From Hyphomicrobiales bacterium (lineage in GTDB: Bacteria; Pseudomonadota; Alphaproteobacteria; Rhizobiales; Rhizobiaceae), in the NCBI GenBank assembly GCA_900472485.1, contig UCII01000034.1:124001-188000 (forward strand): a stretch of 64,000 bases of DNA, read 5' to 3'. Of the stretch, positions 1 to 8,896 are shown in pieces (within the stretch, counting starts at the first letter, position 1; every line of letters begins with the position of its first letter). The position numbers and the translations under genes are program-made. Under the pieces are notes generated by a model. That model made no database searches. It was not told where the DNA came from and was given only the letters and a program-made list of their open reading frames with translations.

Positions 1-48
1 AGCCTGTGGTTGCAGGCGCGATGATATATATTAGGAAAAACAGAATGA

Positions 49-148
49 TGCGGCGCACCCATTATCTTCGACACCGCGCTGTCATTTAAAATGCAACCAA
101 AGGAAGATATTGCGTCGCACAAGACTACTTGACTAATTGTGCGCCGCA
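49..148. promoter_or_regulatory. Three TGCGNCGCA palindromes upstream of the phasin gene (candidate repressor operators)
   Basis: The 9-bp palindrome TGCG-N-CGCA occurs at 49-57, 111-119 and 140-148. The outer two also form a 10-bp inverted repeat (49-58 with 139-148). The second and third copies, read in opposite directions, share the longer form TTGTGCGNCGCA. The third copy lies between a -35-like TTGACT (129-134) and a weak -10-like TAACCT (151-156), where a bound repressor would block polymerase. In several alphaproteobacteria phasin genes are controlled by the polyhydroxybutyrate-responsive repressor PhaR; assigning these sites to PhaR is inference. Confidence 0.5.
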
Positions 149-204
149 TTTAACCTTTATCCCTGTAAACCGGCCGCCGGCCGGCCAACAAGGGACGGAG
201 AAGC

Positions 205-570
205 ATGTTCAATTTCGATGAAGCGAACAAGAAGGGCAAGGAAGCCATGGACACGGCGCTGAAGAGCTATTCCGATGTCACCAAGGGCTTTCAGGCAATT
301 GCTGCCGAAGCTGCTGAATACTCCAAGAAGTCTTTCCAGGATGGTGTTGCACACTTCGAAACGCTCGCCGGCGTCAAGAGCTTAGAGGCTGCCTTCGAAC
401 TGCAGAGCAGCTATGTGAAGTCTTCCTACGAAAACTTCGTTGCCGAAGCCACCAAGCTTGGCGAAATGTATGCCGATCTCGCCAAGACTGCCTACAAGCC
501 TTACGAAGCGCCGGTCGCGGCTGCGACGAAGGCTGCCAACAAGGCAACAGCAACGGCGACCGCCGCTTAA
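205..570 (+). CDS. Phasin family protein
   Basis: Phasins coat polyhydroxybutyrate granules in the cytoplasm and control their size and number. The 121-residue product fits the small alphaproteobacterial phasins: an amphipathic alpha-helical body (about residues 5-95) without Cys or Trp, rich in Ala, Lys and Glu, and an Ala/Thr/Lys tail from about residue 98, as in the Phasin_2 family. The ATG at 205 follows a GGGACGGAGAAGC ribosome-binding stretch. The gene stands alone, with a hairpin terminator at 598-630 and a promoter region holding repeated palindromes. No PHB synthesis gene is in the window. Family assignment is firm; the granule role is inferred from family. Confidence 0.85.
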   Translation: MFNFDEANKKGKEAMDTALKSYSDVTKGFQAIAAEAAEYSKKSFQDGVAHFETLAGVKSLEAAFELQSSYVKSSYENFVAEATKLGEMYADLAKTAYKPYEAPVAAATKAANKATATATAA

Positions 571-597
571 ACTTTCGCCGAAAGGCAAAATTTCCGG

Positions 598-637
598 AAA
601 GACCGGCTGCGCGATGCGTGGCCGGTCTTTTGCGTTT
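598..637 (+). terminator. Rho-independent terminator after the phasin gene
   Basis: Perfect 10-bp stem AAAGACCGGC (598-607) with GCCGGTCTTT (621-630), 13-base loop, followed by TGCGTTTT. It lies 28 bases after the phasin stop codon. Confidence 0.8.
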
Positions 638-856
638 TGACGCGCCCAACCGGATGTGGCGATATGCAGCGACTTTTTTGGCCGCAGCCCCCTTTGTCAG
701 CGAATTGTGATTGCAGTGTCCCGCAAGGGGCTTAAAATCACGCCAATATGAACTAAGTTAGAGGTTCGGATATCCGGCCCGACCAAATGAAGAAACCAAC
801 CCAGTGCCAAGTCGGAATGCGATAGCTTCTGCCGGATGATTTGAGGAATGAATGAA

Positions 857-1210
857 ATGATCGCTGAGCCGATCCGGATGCAAAACAACAGCGAAAGGAA
901 CGGGGACAACGGAAACCGTGGGACCTCGGTTATCACGCGGACCAAGCCCAAGACCAAAAAACCGAACCTGTACCGCGTGCTGCTTCTGAATGACGACTAT
1001 ACGCCCATGGACTTCGTGATCCATATCCTGGAGCGTTTCTTCCAAAAGGATCTAGAAGGTGCCACCCGCATTATGCTTCATGTCCACAACCACGGCGTGG
1101 GTGAGTGCGGGATATATACATATGAAGTAGCCGAAACGAAGGTGAGCCAGGTGATGGACTTTGCCCGGCAGCACCAGCATCCGCTGCAATGTGTTATGGA
1201 AAAGAAGTGA
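857..1210 (+). CDS. clpS: ATP-dependent Clp protease adaptor ClpS
   Basis: ClpS binds the N-domain of ClpA and delivers N-end-rule substrates to ClpAP. The product is 117 residues. The conserved core LLLNDDYTPMDFV lies at residues 42-54 with the HVHNHG segment at 75-80, which line the N-degron pocket; the first 35 residues are a variable basic and Asn-rich arm. ATG 857 is preferred over in-frame ATG 848 because a GAGGA sequence abuts 848 but is well spaced from 857. The clpA GTG start follows 10 bases after the stop, so the two are co-transcribed. Identification is firm. Confidence 0.95.
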   Translation: MIAEPIRMQNNSERNGDNGNRGTSVITRTKPKTKKPNLYRVLLLNDDYTPMDFVIHILERFFQKDLEGATRIMLHVHNHGVGECGIYTYEVAETKVSQVMDFARQHQHPLQCVMEKK

Positions 1211-1220
1211 GGATCTGAAC

Positions 1221-3755
1221 GTGCCAACATTTTCGCCTAGTCTTGAGAAGGCGCTGCATCAGGCACTGACCTACGCGAACGAGCGGCATCACGAGTATGC
1301 CACGCTGGAACATCTGCTTTTGGCGCTGGTAGACGACGCCGATGCCGCAGCTGTCATGGGCGCGTGCAATGTTGATCTCGACGCGCTCCGTAAGACTCTG
1401 ACTGAATACGTCGATAATGAACTCTCCAACCTGGTCACGGGCTATGATGAGGACTCGAAGCCGACCTCAGGCTTCCAGCGCGTCATCCAGCGCGCCGTGA
1501 TCCATGTGCAATCTTCCGGCCGCGAGGAAGTGACGGGCGCCAATGTTCTCGTCGCGATTTTCGCGGAACGGGAAAGCCATGCTGCCTTTTTCCTGCAGGA
1601 GCAGGAAATGACCCGCTATGACGCGGTCAACTATATCTCTCACGGCATCGGCAAGCGCCCGGGTTCCTCCCAGACCCGCACGCCGCGCGGCGCCGAGGAA
1701 AGCGAATCCGAAAGCAAGCCGACTTCCCGCGGCGAGCAGGAGGAGGGCAATGGCAAGAAGCAGCAGGACGCGCTGAAGGCCTATTGCGTCAACCTCAACG
1801 AGAAGGCCAAGAACGGCAAGATCGATCCGCTGATCGGCCGCAATTCCGAGGTCAACCGCACCATCCAGGTGCTGTGCCGCCGCTCGAAGAACAACCCGCT
1901 CTACGTCGGCGACCCCGGCGTGGGTAAGACGGCGATTGCCGAAGGTCTTGCCAAGCGGATCGTCGAGGGCAAGGTTCCCGAAGCTCTGGCCGATGCCACG
2001 ATCTTTTCGCTCGATATGGGCACGCTGCTTGCCGGCACCCGTTATCGCGGCGACTTCGAAGAACGCCTGAAGCAGGTCGTCAAGGAGCTTGAGGAGTATC
2101 CGGGCGCCGTGCTGTTCATCGACGAGATCCACACCGTCATCGGTGCAGGCGCCACCTCCGGCGGCGCGATGGACGCATCGAACCTGCTGAAGCCGGCCCT
2201 TTCCTCAGGCGCGATCCGTTGCATCGGTTCGACCACATATAAGGAATACCGTCAGTTCTTCGAGAAGGACCGGGCGCTCGTCCGCCGCTTCCAGAAGATC
2301 GACGTCAACGAGCCGAGCATCGAGGATGCCATCGAAATCATGAAGGGCCTGAAGCCCTATTTCGAAGAGTATCATCACCTGCGCTACTCGAATGACGCCA
2401 TCAAGACGGCTGTCGAGCTGTCGGCGCGCTATATCTCCGACCGCAAGCTGCCGGATAAGGCGATCGACGTGATCGACGAGACTGGTGCGGCCCAAATGCT
2501 GCTGCCGCCGTCCAAGCGCCGCAAGCTGATCACTGAAAAGGAGATCGAAGCGACGATTGCGACCATGGCTCGCATTCCGCCGAAGACGGTTTCCAAGGAT
2601 GACGAGATGGTGCTCGCCAATCTCGAGCAGGAATTGCGTTCGGTCGTCTACGGCCAGGATACGGCGATCGAAGCACTGTCGACCTCGATCAAGCTGGCAC
2701 GTGCCGGCCTGCGCGAACCGAACAAGCCGATCGGCTGCTATGTCTTCTCCGGCCCGACAGGCGTCGGCAAGACGGAAGTCGCCAAGCAGCTTGCTTCGTC
2801 GCTCGGCGTCGAACTGCTACGCTTCGATATGTCGGAATACATGGAGCGCCATACGGTTTCCCGTCTGCTCGGTGCACCTCCCGGCTATGTCGGCTTCGAC
2901 CAGGGCGGTCTGCTGACCGATGGCGTCGATCAGCATCCGCACAGCGTGGTTCTGCTCGACGAAATCGAGAAGGCGCATCCGGATATCTTCAATATCCTGC
3001 TGCAGGTCATGGACCACGGCGCGCTGACCGACCATAACGGCAAGAAGATCGACTTCCGCAACGTCATCCTGATCATGACGACCAATGCGGGCGCTTCGGA
3101 AATGGCCAAGGCCGCGATCGGCTTCGGCTCGTCCAAGCGTACGGGCGAGGATGAAGAGGCGCTCAATCGCCTGTTCACCCCGGAGTTCCGCAACCGTCTG
3201 GATGCGGTCATTCCCTTCGCACCGCTGCCGACCACCGTCATCCACAAGGTCGTGCAGAAGTTCATCATGCAGCTGGAAGCGCAGCTTTCCGAACGGAACG
3301 TTACTTTCGACCTGCACGAGGACGCCATCGCATGGCTGTCCGAGAAGGGTTACGACGACAAGATGGGCGCCCGTCCGCTGGCGCGCGTCATCCAGGAAAG
3401 CATCAAGAAGCCGCTGGCCAATGAAATCCTCTTCGGCAAGCTGAAGAAGGGCGGCGTCGTCAACGTCACCGTCGGCAAGAAGGAAGACGGCTCGACCGGC
3501 ATCCTGCTCGAAGCGATCGCCGACACCGCTCCGATCCGGCCGAAGCCGGAAGCCGAAGTGGGCGATGTGCCGGCCGACGTGGAAGAGGATGACGGTGACA
3601 CCACCGTCAAGGCCAGAAGCCGCGTGGGCAAGGCTGCAACGGCAGCTGACAGCCGCCGCTCGGCCAAGGCTTCGACGTCGAGCGAAAGCGACGAGTCCGA
3701 AGGCAAGTCGCCGCGCAAGGGCGGCGGCACGGTTCCGAAGGTTCCGCGTAAGTAG
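1221..3755 (+). CDS. clpA: ATP-dependent Clp protease ATP-binding subunit ClpA
   Basis: ClpA is the hexameric AAA+ unfoldase that feeds substrates to ClpP. The product is 844 residues from GTG 1221; an in-frame ATG at 1161 lies inside clpS and is unlikely. Visible features: double Clp N-domain (about 1-140), first Walker A GDPGVGKT near residue 230 with FIDEIHT Walker B, second Walker A GPTGVGKTE near 511 with LLDEIEK, and the IGF loop (AAIGFGSS) that docks ClpP. It is longer than the 758-residue E. coli protein because of a charged linker after the N-domain and a C-terminal extension of about 80 residues, acidic then Ser/Lys-rich. Pairing with clpS supports the assignment. Confidence 0.97.
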   Translation: MPTFSPSLEKALHQALTYANERHHEYATLEHLLLALVDDADAAAVMGACNVDLDALRKTLTEYVDNELSNLVTGYDEDSKPTSGFQRVIQRAVIHVQSSGREEVTGANVLVAIFAERESHAAFFLQEQEMTRYDAVNYISHGIGKRPGSSQTRTPRGAEESESESKPTSRGEQEEGNGKKQQDALKAYCVNLNEKAKNGKIDPLIGRNSEVNRTIQVLCRRSKNNPLYVGDPGVGKTAIAEGLAKRIVEGKVPEALADATIFSLDMGTLLAGTRYRGDFEERLKQVVKELEEYPGAVLFIDEIHTVIGAGATSGGAMDASNLLKPALSSGAIRCIGSTTYKEYRQFFEKDRALVRRFQKIDVNEPSIEDAIEIMKGLKPYFEEYHHLRYSNDAIKTAVELSARYISDRKLPDKAIDVIDETGAAQMLLPPSKRRKLITEKEIEATIATMARIPPKTVSKDDEMVLANLEQELRSVVYGQDTAIEALSTSIKLARAGLREPNKPIGCYVFSGPTGVGKTEVAKQLASSLGVELLRFDMSEYMERHTVSRLLGAPPGYVGFDQGGLLTDGVDQHPHSVVLLDEIEKAHPDIFNILLQVMDHGALTDHNGKKIDFRNVILIMTTNAGASEMAKAAIGFGSSKRTGEDEEALNRLFTPEFRNRLDAVIPFAPLPTTVIHKVVQKFIMQLEAQLSERNVTFDLHEDAIAWLSEKGYDDKMGARPLARVIQESIKKPLANEILFGKLKKGGVVNVTVGKKEDGSTGILLEAIADTAPIRPKPEAEVGDVPADVEEDDGDTTVKARSRVGKAATAADSRRSAKASTSSESDESEGKSPRKGGGTVPKVPRK

Positions 3756-3782
3756 TCGCCGATCGGTGATTTGAGAAAAATG

Positions 3783-3816
3783 AAACGGCTGCATTAGAGA
3801 TAATGCAGCCGTTTTT
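3783..3816. terminator. Terminator after clpA, probably bidirectional
   Basis: Perfect 14-bp stem (3783-3796 with 3801-3814), GAGA loop, T-run on the plus strand and a T-run (complement of GAAAAA) on the minus side. It separates clpA from the convergent HIT gene. Confidence 0.88.
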
Positions 3817-3864
3817 ATATGGTTATGAGGAAAGCCTCAGAGAAGACTTGAGGATCTCAGCGCA

Positions 3865-4293
3865 TCAAGCCAGCGCTTCGATGATCTTCCTGGCGTTTTC
3901 CACCAGCACAGCGCCATCCTCCATCTTGCCCGAATGCGGCTTCAGCGCGACGCCCTCGATGCGCGGGATAACGTGGAAATGCAGATGGAAGACGGTTTGT
4001 CCCGCGGGGGGCTCGTTGAACTGCGCGATATAGACGCCGTCCGCGTCGAAGGCGTCCCGAACGGCCACGGCGATCTTTTGTACCACCGTGATAGCATGCT
4101 GGAGCGCGGCCGGATCGGCATCGAAAATATTGCGCGAGGGTGCCTTCGGCACGACAAGCGTATGGCCCGGCGACTGCGGCATCACGTCCATGAAGGCGAC
4201 TGTGTGCTCATCCTCGTAGACGCGGTAGGAAGGGATCTCGCCTTTCAGGATCTTCGCGAAGATATTGTTGTCGTCATAGGCGGGGCTGGTCAT
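3865..4293 (-). CDS. HIT family protein (HINT-like nucleotide hydrolase/transferase)
   Basis: Histidine-triad proteins hydrolyse nucleoside phosphoramidates and related substrates. The 142-residue product has the N-terminal IFAKILKGEIPSYRVYED block typical of bacterial HINT-type proteins and the HIT signature H103-L-H105-F-H107. The start at 4293 is chosen because a GAGGAGA ribosome-binding site lies just upstream and the extra 20 residues from a start at 4353 are basic and non-conserved in type. It follows the FemAB-like gene on the same strand; the physiological substrate is unknown. Confidence 0.9.
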   Translation of the reverse strand: MTSPAYDDNNIFAKILKGEIPSYRVYEDEHTVAFMDVMPQSPGHTLVVPKAPSRNIFDADPAALQHAITVVQKIAVAVRDAFDADGVYIAQFNEPPAGQTVFHLHFHVIPRIEGVALKPHSGKMEDGAVLVENARKIIEALA

Positions 4294-4333
4294 CCAGTGT
4301 CTCCTCGTCTTGCGTTTGTGTTTTGCCGAACGG

Positions 4334-5521
4334 TTAGATATCCTGCCGCTCACCCTTGCGGAAGGGGCTGTGCTCTGTAAGAATTTCGCTCATCTCCTCC
4401 ACTTGTTCCCGCTCATGCTCCAGGTAGTCGGCGACGGCGCGCCGCAGACCCTGATGGCCGATATAATGCGCGGAATGCGTGATGACGGGAAGATAGCCGC
4501 GCGCCAGCTTGTGCTCGCCCTGTGCTCCGGCTTCCACGCGCTTCAAGCCTTTGCTCAGCGCAAAATCGATCGCCTGATGATAGCAGACTTCGAAATGCAG
4601 GAAGGGATGATCCTCGATGCAGCCCCAATGGCGGCCGTAAAGCGTCTCGCCGCCGATGAAGTTGATGGCGCCGGCGATGTAACGTCCTTCGCGCTTCGCC
4701 ATGACGAGCAGGATATCGTCAGGCATACGCTCGCCAATCAGCGAATAGAATTTCCGCGTGAGGTAGGGGCGGCCCCATTTGCGGCTGCCTGTATCCATAT
4801 AGAAGGCGAAGAACTGGTCCCATAGGCCTTCGGTCAGATCGCTGCCGGTCAGCCAGTCGATGGTGATGCCGTGCTCGACCGCCGCGCGCCGTTCCTTCTT
4901 TAGCGCCTTGCGCTTGCGCGATGCCAGCGTCTCCAGGAAAGCGTCGTGATCGGCGTAACCCTCGTTGATGAAGTGGAACTGCTGGTCGGTGCGATGCAGA
5001 TAGCCGTCGGTTTCGAAAACCGAAACCTCGTCTTCCGGCAGGAAGGTGATGTGCGCCGAGGAAACGCCGAGCTGTCGGGTGACCTCTTTCAGGCTCTCGG
5101 CAAGCGCCGGCTGCAGCACGGTCCGATCCTGTCCCTCGGCGACGAGCAGTCGCGGTCCGGTGGCGGGCGTGAAGGGAATGGAGCACTGCAGCTTCGGATA
5201 ATAGCGGCCGCCGGCCCGTTCGAAGGCATCGGCCCAGCCGTGGTCGAAGACATATTCGCCCTGGCTATGGCTCTTCAGGTAGCCCGCGACGGCACCAAGC
5301 AATTCGCCGCCGTCGGTTTCGAGCAGCAGATGATTGCCGAGCCATCCCGTCTTGTCGGTTGCGGAGCCGGACTCCTCCAGCGATGAGAGGAAGGCGTGTG
5401 AGACAAAGGGATTGTAGGGCAGGACGGTGCCGGTTCTGGACGCTCCGGCGAGCTTGGACCAGCTCTCCGGGGCGATGTTCTTGAAGGATCGTTCGACTCG
5501 AATGGATAATTCGTCTGTCAT
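4334..5521 (-). CDS. FemAB-like GNAT-fold protein (DUF482, peptidogalycan biosynthesis family)
   Basis: The 395-residue product belongs to the family PF04339, a double GNAT-fold group often annotated as peptidogalycan biosynthesis or N-acetyltransferase proteins of unproven substrate. Supporting motifs are the N-terminal YNPFVSHAFLSSLEESG block, the central GYLKSHSQGEYVFDHGWADA and YYPKLQ motifs, and the C-terminal GRHWGCIEDHPFLHFEVCYHQ and EAGAQGEHKLARGY motifs. ATG 5521 opens the conserved part; the longer ORF to 5632 adds 37 low-quality residues. It probably shares a transcript with the downstream HIT gene (41 bases between the ORFs). Confidence 0.8.
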   Translation of the reverse strand: MTDELSIRVERSFKNIAPESWSKLAGASRTGTVLPYNPFVSHAFLSSLEESGSATDKTGWLGNHLLLETDGGELLGAVAGYLKSHSQGEYVFDHGWADAFERAGGRYYPKLQCSIPFTPATGPRLLVAEGQDRTVLQPALAESLKEVTRQLGVSSAHITFLPEDEVSVFETDGYLHRTDQQFHFINEGYADHDAFLETLASRKRKALKKERRAAVEHGITIDWLTGSDLTEGLWDQFFAFYMDTGSRKWGRPYLTRKFYSLIGERMPDDILLVMAKREGRYIAGAINFIGGETLYGRHWGCIEDHPFLHFEVCYHQAIDFALSKGLKRVEAGAQGEHKLARGYLPVITHSAHYIGHQGLRRAVADYLEHEREQVEEMSEILTEHSPFRKGERQDI

Positions 5522-5643
5522 CAAGGTCTTGCGCTTGGAAGGAAGGGAGGGGCTCTCACCGCTGCGCCTCCGCCCGATGGGCGTGCCGTCGGCGCAGCGG
5601 CAATTTGGATATGCGCAAAGCCTCTCCTTCAATCGATGCCGAT

Positions 5644-6363
5644 TTACGAGGCCAGGCGCGGATCAAAACCTTCGAAGGTCATCTGGTCTGCATTGGCAAA
5701 TGTATGTTTGCGGGCCGCTTCGTCGCGCACGGTCCAGGTGATGACCGGAATACCGCGCTGGCGTTGCGCCGTAACAAAGGGGTTCGGCAGGTGGCCGTAG
5801 AAGTACGAAATGAAGTCTAACCCAAGATGCATGGCTTCGTCATGCTGAAAAAACGTCTCAGGCTTGTTTCCTTCAGCGGTCAGTCCCACAGGGTAGGGCG
5901 CTTCCAGGCTTTTAAGATCCTTCAGCAGCCAATGGTCGAAACTCATCAGCGCTACATGCCCCTTGTAGCCTTCCAGCACTTCGAGCACGGATTCCGCAAA
6001 GCCATCGTCATCGCCTTCGCGTCCCTTGAGCTCCAGCACCAGCGGCACCTTGCCGCCGCAAAGCTGCAGGAGCTGCTTCAGCGTCGGGATCTTGTCCTTG
6101 GTACCGCCGACCGACAGCAGACCGAGCTCGGCGGAAGTGCGTTCGCGCACTTCGCCCGGCAGATTGCAGACGCGCTGGAGGTCGTCGTCATGGAAGACCA
6201 CCGGAACGCCGTCCGAGGCGTAGTGCAGGTCGCATTCGATGGCAAAACCCGCCTCGATGGCGCGGCTGAAGGCCGAGAGCGTATTCTCCCAAACCTCCTT
6301 GTTCATGTCGTGATAGCCGCGGTGAGCGACGGGACGCTCGGTCAACCAGGCAAGCTTGCTCAT
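5644..6363 (-). CDS. Glycerophosphodiester phosphodiesterase family protein (UgpQ-like)
   Basis: Hydrolyses glycerophosphodiesters to glycerol-3-phosphate and an alcohol, using a metal-dependent TIM barrel. The 239-residue product has the GDPD signature: HRG at 14-16, E43-x-D45 and H58 in the block ending VVFHDD, plus the later LVLELKG segment. There is no signal peptide, so it should be cytoplasmic. The start codon shares one base with the stop of the upstream RidA gene (TAATG), so the two are translationally coupled. Whether it degrades phospholipid-derived diesters here is inference. Confidence 0.9.
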   Translation of the reverse strand: MSKLAWLTERPVAHRGYHDMNKEVWENTLSAFSRAIEAGFAIECDLHYASDGVPVVFHDDDLQRVCNLPGEVRERTSAELGLLSVGGTKDKIPTLKQLLQLCGGKVPLVLELKGREGDDDGFAESVLEVLEGYKGHVALMSFDHWLLKDLKSLEAPYPVGLTAEGNKPETFFQHDEAMHLGLDFISYFYGHLPNPFVTAQRQRGIPVITWTVRDEAARKHTFANADQMTFEGFDPRLAS

Positions 6364-6830
6364 TATGCAATTTCCAGAATGGCATCGATTTCAACGGCGG
6401 CATTGAGCGGCAGGGCGGCCATGCCGACAGCGGCGCGGGCATGCTTGCCGGCTTCGCCCAGTACGTTTGCCAGAAGATTGGATGCGCCGTTGATCACAAG
6501 GTGCTGTTCGACGAAATCGGGTGTTGAGGCAACGAAGCCGTTGAGCTTGATCAGCCGCTTGATCCGGCCGAGATCGCCGCCGAGGGCAGCTTTCGCCTGG
6601 GCGAGAATATTGATGGCGCAGAGCTCTGCCGCACGCTGGCCGGCGGCCACGTCGACGTCCTTGCCGAGATGGCCTGTCACGCCGATCTTGCCGTTTTCCA
6701 TCGGCAGCTGGCCCGACAGATACAGAAGATTGCCGCTGATGACATAGGGAACGTAATTGGCGGCCGGAGCTGCAGCTTGCGGCAGAACGATGCCGAGTTC
6801 CTTCAGGCGGCCCTCGATAGCGTCGGACAT
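6363..6830 (-). CDS. RidA/YjgF family protein
   Basis: RidA proteins deaminate reactive enamine/imine intermediates made by PLP enzymes. The 155-residue product shows the YjgF fold motifs YVISGNLLYLSGQLP, the middle KLNGFVAS segment and the C-terminal VGMAALPLNAAVEIDAI block. It belongs to the longer subgroup of about 150 residues rather than the 130-residue archetype and ends VEIDAILEIA instead of the archetypal VEIEAIA, so true RidA activity cannot be assumed. It is the first gene of a two-gene unit with the phosphodiesterase. Confidence 0.85.
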   Translation of the reverse strand: MSDAIEGRLKELGIVLPQAAAPAANYVPYVISGNLLYLSGQLPMENGKIGVTGHLGKDVDVAAGQRAAELCAINILAQAKAALGGDLGRIKRLIKLNGFVASTPDFVEQHLVINGASNLLANVLGEAGKHARAAVGMAALPLNAAVEIDAILEIA

Positions 6831-6966
6831 TATTCATCTCCCGTTTTGTTGTAAAAACTTCAAAAATCCGGCATCAAGACTAAATTCCGTCACTTAGGAT
6901 CGGCAGCCTCGTTTCAGCCGAAAGCGTTCTTATAACATCGCGTGCGAGTCCAACAGGAGATAATGA

Positions 6967-7794
6967 ATGTTCCGCTCGAGTCTTGCTGCTACCGTCGTTT
7001 CGGGCCTGAGCATTCTGTCACTGGGAACCTCGGCAGCCTATGCGGCCGGTCCGAGTGGGCTGATCGCGCATCGCGCCGTCTATGATCTCGAACTGAAGGA
7101 TGCCTCTGACCGCTCCGGCATTTCCGGCATGGTCGGCCGCATGGTCTATGAGTTCGAAGGCTCCGATTGCACCGGATTCACCACCAATTTCCGTTTCGTG
7201 ACGAAGATCGATACGGGTGACTCAACGCGCGTCAGCGACCAGCAGACGACGACTTTCGAGGATCTCGGCAAGCGCCTGTTCCGCTTCGAAACCAAATCCT
7301 ATACCGACAGCCAGCTCGACAAGGACGTACGCGGCGCCGCAAGCGACGACCAGAAGGGCATCAAGGTCGATCTCACGCAGCCGCAGAACAAGCAAGTCCA
7401 GATCATCGAGAGCCGCTTCCCGACGGAGCACATGCTCGACATCATTCATAATGCGAAGCTCGGCAAGAATTTCTTCGAGGCACAGGTTTTCGATGGTTCG
7501 GATGACGGCGACAAGCCGCTGATCGCGACCACCGTCGTGGGTAAGGAGCAGACGCCGGCAACGGACGATCCCGATGCCGACAAGGCTGGTGCCTTCTCCA
7601 AGACGCCTTTCTGGCCGGTGACTGTGGCTTATTTCAACGAAAAGTCCGCGGGCGACGCCATACCCGTCTACCGTATGTCCTTTAAACTTTACGAGAACGG
7701 CATCACGCGCGACCTCACCATGGATTATGGCGACTTCGTGCTGACCGGCAAGCTCACCAAGCTTGAAGTTCTCGGTACGAAGGCGTGCCAATAG
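6967..7794 (+). CDS. eipB: EipB-like periplasmic cell-envelope integrity protein (DUF1849)
   Basis: EipB is a periplasmic beta-spiral protein needed for envelope integrity in Brucella. This 275-residue protein has a signal peptide (hydrophobic core about 5-25, likely cut after AYA at residue 26) followed by the DUF1849 domain. Cys68 and Cys274 match in position the pair that forms the conserved disulfide in Brucella EipB. The gene is transcribed away from the RidA gene; the 136-bp gap must hold promoters for both directions. It stands alone. Family assignment is strong; the function is carried over from Brucella. Confidence 0.88.
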   Translation: MFRSSLAATVVSGLSILSLGTSAAYAAGPSGLIAHRAVYDLELKDASDRSGISGMVGRMVYEFEGSDCTGFTTNFRFVTKIDTGDSTRVSDQQTTTFEDLGKRLFRFETKSYTDSQLDKDVRGAASDDQKGIKVDLTQPQNKQVQIIESRFPTEHMLDIIHNAKLGKNFFEAQVFDGSDDGDKPLIATTVVGKEQTPATDDPDADKAGAFSKTPFWPVTVAYFNEKSAGDAIPVYRMSFKLYENGITRDLTMDYGDFVLTGKLTKLEVLGTKACQ

Positions 7795-7999
7795 CCCGCT
7801 GCGGGATGGATTGAGATAAGAATCGGCTATTTTGAGCCTCAAGCCTTGCATTCCATGCGAATCGAATGTATGGGCACCCGCATTCCACACGTAAGGCATG
7901 GGATTGTCCGGGAGAAATCCGGATTTTTCCGCCCGGTGGCATTCTCGAAGAGGATGCTGTTCGCCTTGCGGAGGTTCAACCGGAAAAGGATACAAAGGC

Positions 8000-8767
8000 A
8001 TGGCATTGCCCGATTTTTCTATGCGCCAGCTTCTCGAAGCAGGTGTTCACTTCGGCCACCAGACGCACCGCTGGAACCCGAAGATGAAGCCGTACATTTT
8101 CGGCGATCGTAACAACATCCACATCATCGACCTCGCCCAGACGGTTCCGTTGCTGAGCCGCGCTCTGCAGGTTGTCAGCGACACCGTTGCCCGCGGCGGC
8201 CGCGTTCTGTTCGTCGGCACCAAGCGTCAAGCGTCCGAACTGATCGCCGATAGCGCAAAGCGTTCGGCTCAGTATTACGTCAACGCCCGCTGGCTCGGCG
8301 GCATGATGACCAACTGGAAGACGATCTCCAACTCGATCCAGCGTCTGCGCAAGCTCGACGAAATCCTCTCCGGCGAAGCCCAGGGCTTCACCAAGAAGGA
8401 GCGTCTGAACCTTGAGCGCGAGCGCGAAAAGCTCGACAAGGCCCTCGGTGGTATCAAGGACATGGGCGGCACGCCGGACCTGATGTTCATCATCGACACC
8501 AACAAGGAAAAGATCGCGATCGACGAAGCCAAGCGCCTCGGCATCCCGGTCGTCGCCATCATCGACTCGAACTGCGATCCGGACCTGATCGACTACCCGA
8601 TCCCGGGCAACGACGACGCATCGCGCGCCATCGCTCTTTACTGCGACCTGATCTCGCGCGCTGCCATCGACGGCATTGCTCGCCAGCAGAGCGCATCGGG
8701 CCGTGACCTCGGCGCTTCTGAAGAAGCTCCGGTCGAGCCGACCCTGGCGGACGGCACCGAAGCCTGA
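8000..8767 (+). CDS. rpsB: 30S ribosomal protein S2
   Basis: S2 is a late-assembling small-subunit protein needed for S1 binding. The product is 255 residues, with the diagnostic N-terminus MALPDFSMRQLLEAGVHFGH and motifs FGDRNNIHIIDL, ARWLGGMMTNWKT and IDTNKEKIAIDEA. ATG 8000 is the family start; the ORF extends upstream to 7898 but that part is unrelated. An AAAAGGA sequence lies upstream. The 205-bp leader is long enough for autogenous control as in other bacteria, but I see no structure I can name. It is first in the rpsB-tsf-pyrH-frr order. Confidence 0.98.
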   Translation: MALPDFSMRQLLEAGVHFGHQTHRWNPKMKPYIFGDRNNIHIIDLAQTVPLLSRALQVVSDTVARGGRVLFVGTKRQASELIADSAKRSAQYYVNARWLGGMMTNWKTISNSIQRLRKLDEILSGEAQGFTKKERLNLEREREKLDKALGGIKDMGGTPDLMFIIDTNKEKIAIDEAKRLGIPVVAIIDSNCDPDLIDYPIPGNDDASRAIALYCDLISRAAIDGIARQQSASGRDLGASEEAPVEPTLADGTEA

Positions 8768-8839
8768 TCGCGCCAAGAGGCGGACAATAAACTGTCCGCC
8801 CAAGCGCAATGACATCCGGGATAAGGCCGTTTGCGACTT

Positions 8840-8870
8840 CAACAAGTTCGAGCGGCCTTGTTGCGTTTTT
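8840..8870 (+). terminator. Hairpin terminator downstream of rpsB
   Basis: CAACAAG (8840-8846) pairs with CTTGTTG (8857-8863), followed by CGTTTTT. An alternative overlapping stem pairs AAGGCCG (8823-8829) with CGGCCTT (8853-8859). A further hairpin, GGCGGACA with TGTCCGCC (8779-8800), lies immediately after the rpsB stop but has no T-run. Together they suggest termination or attenuation between rpsB and tsf. Confidence 0.6.
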
Positions 8871-8896
8871 GGTAACTGCTTGCCCGCTGCATAATT

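Noticed and set aside
2817..3794. 325-codon minus-strand frame opposite the 3' part of clpA
   Set aside because: It starts inside the clpA terminator and shows only reversed coding bias.
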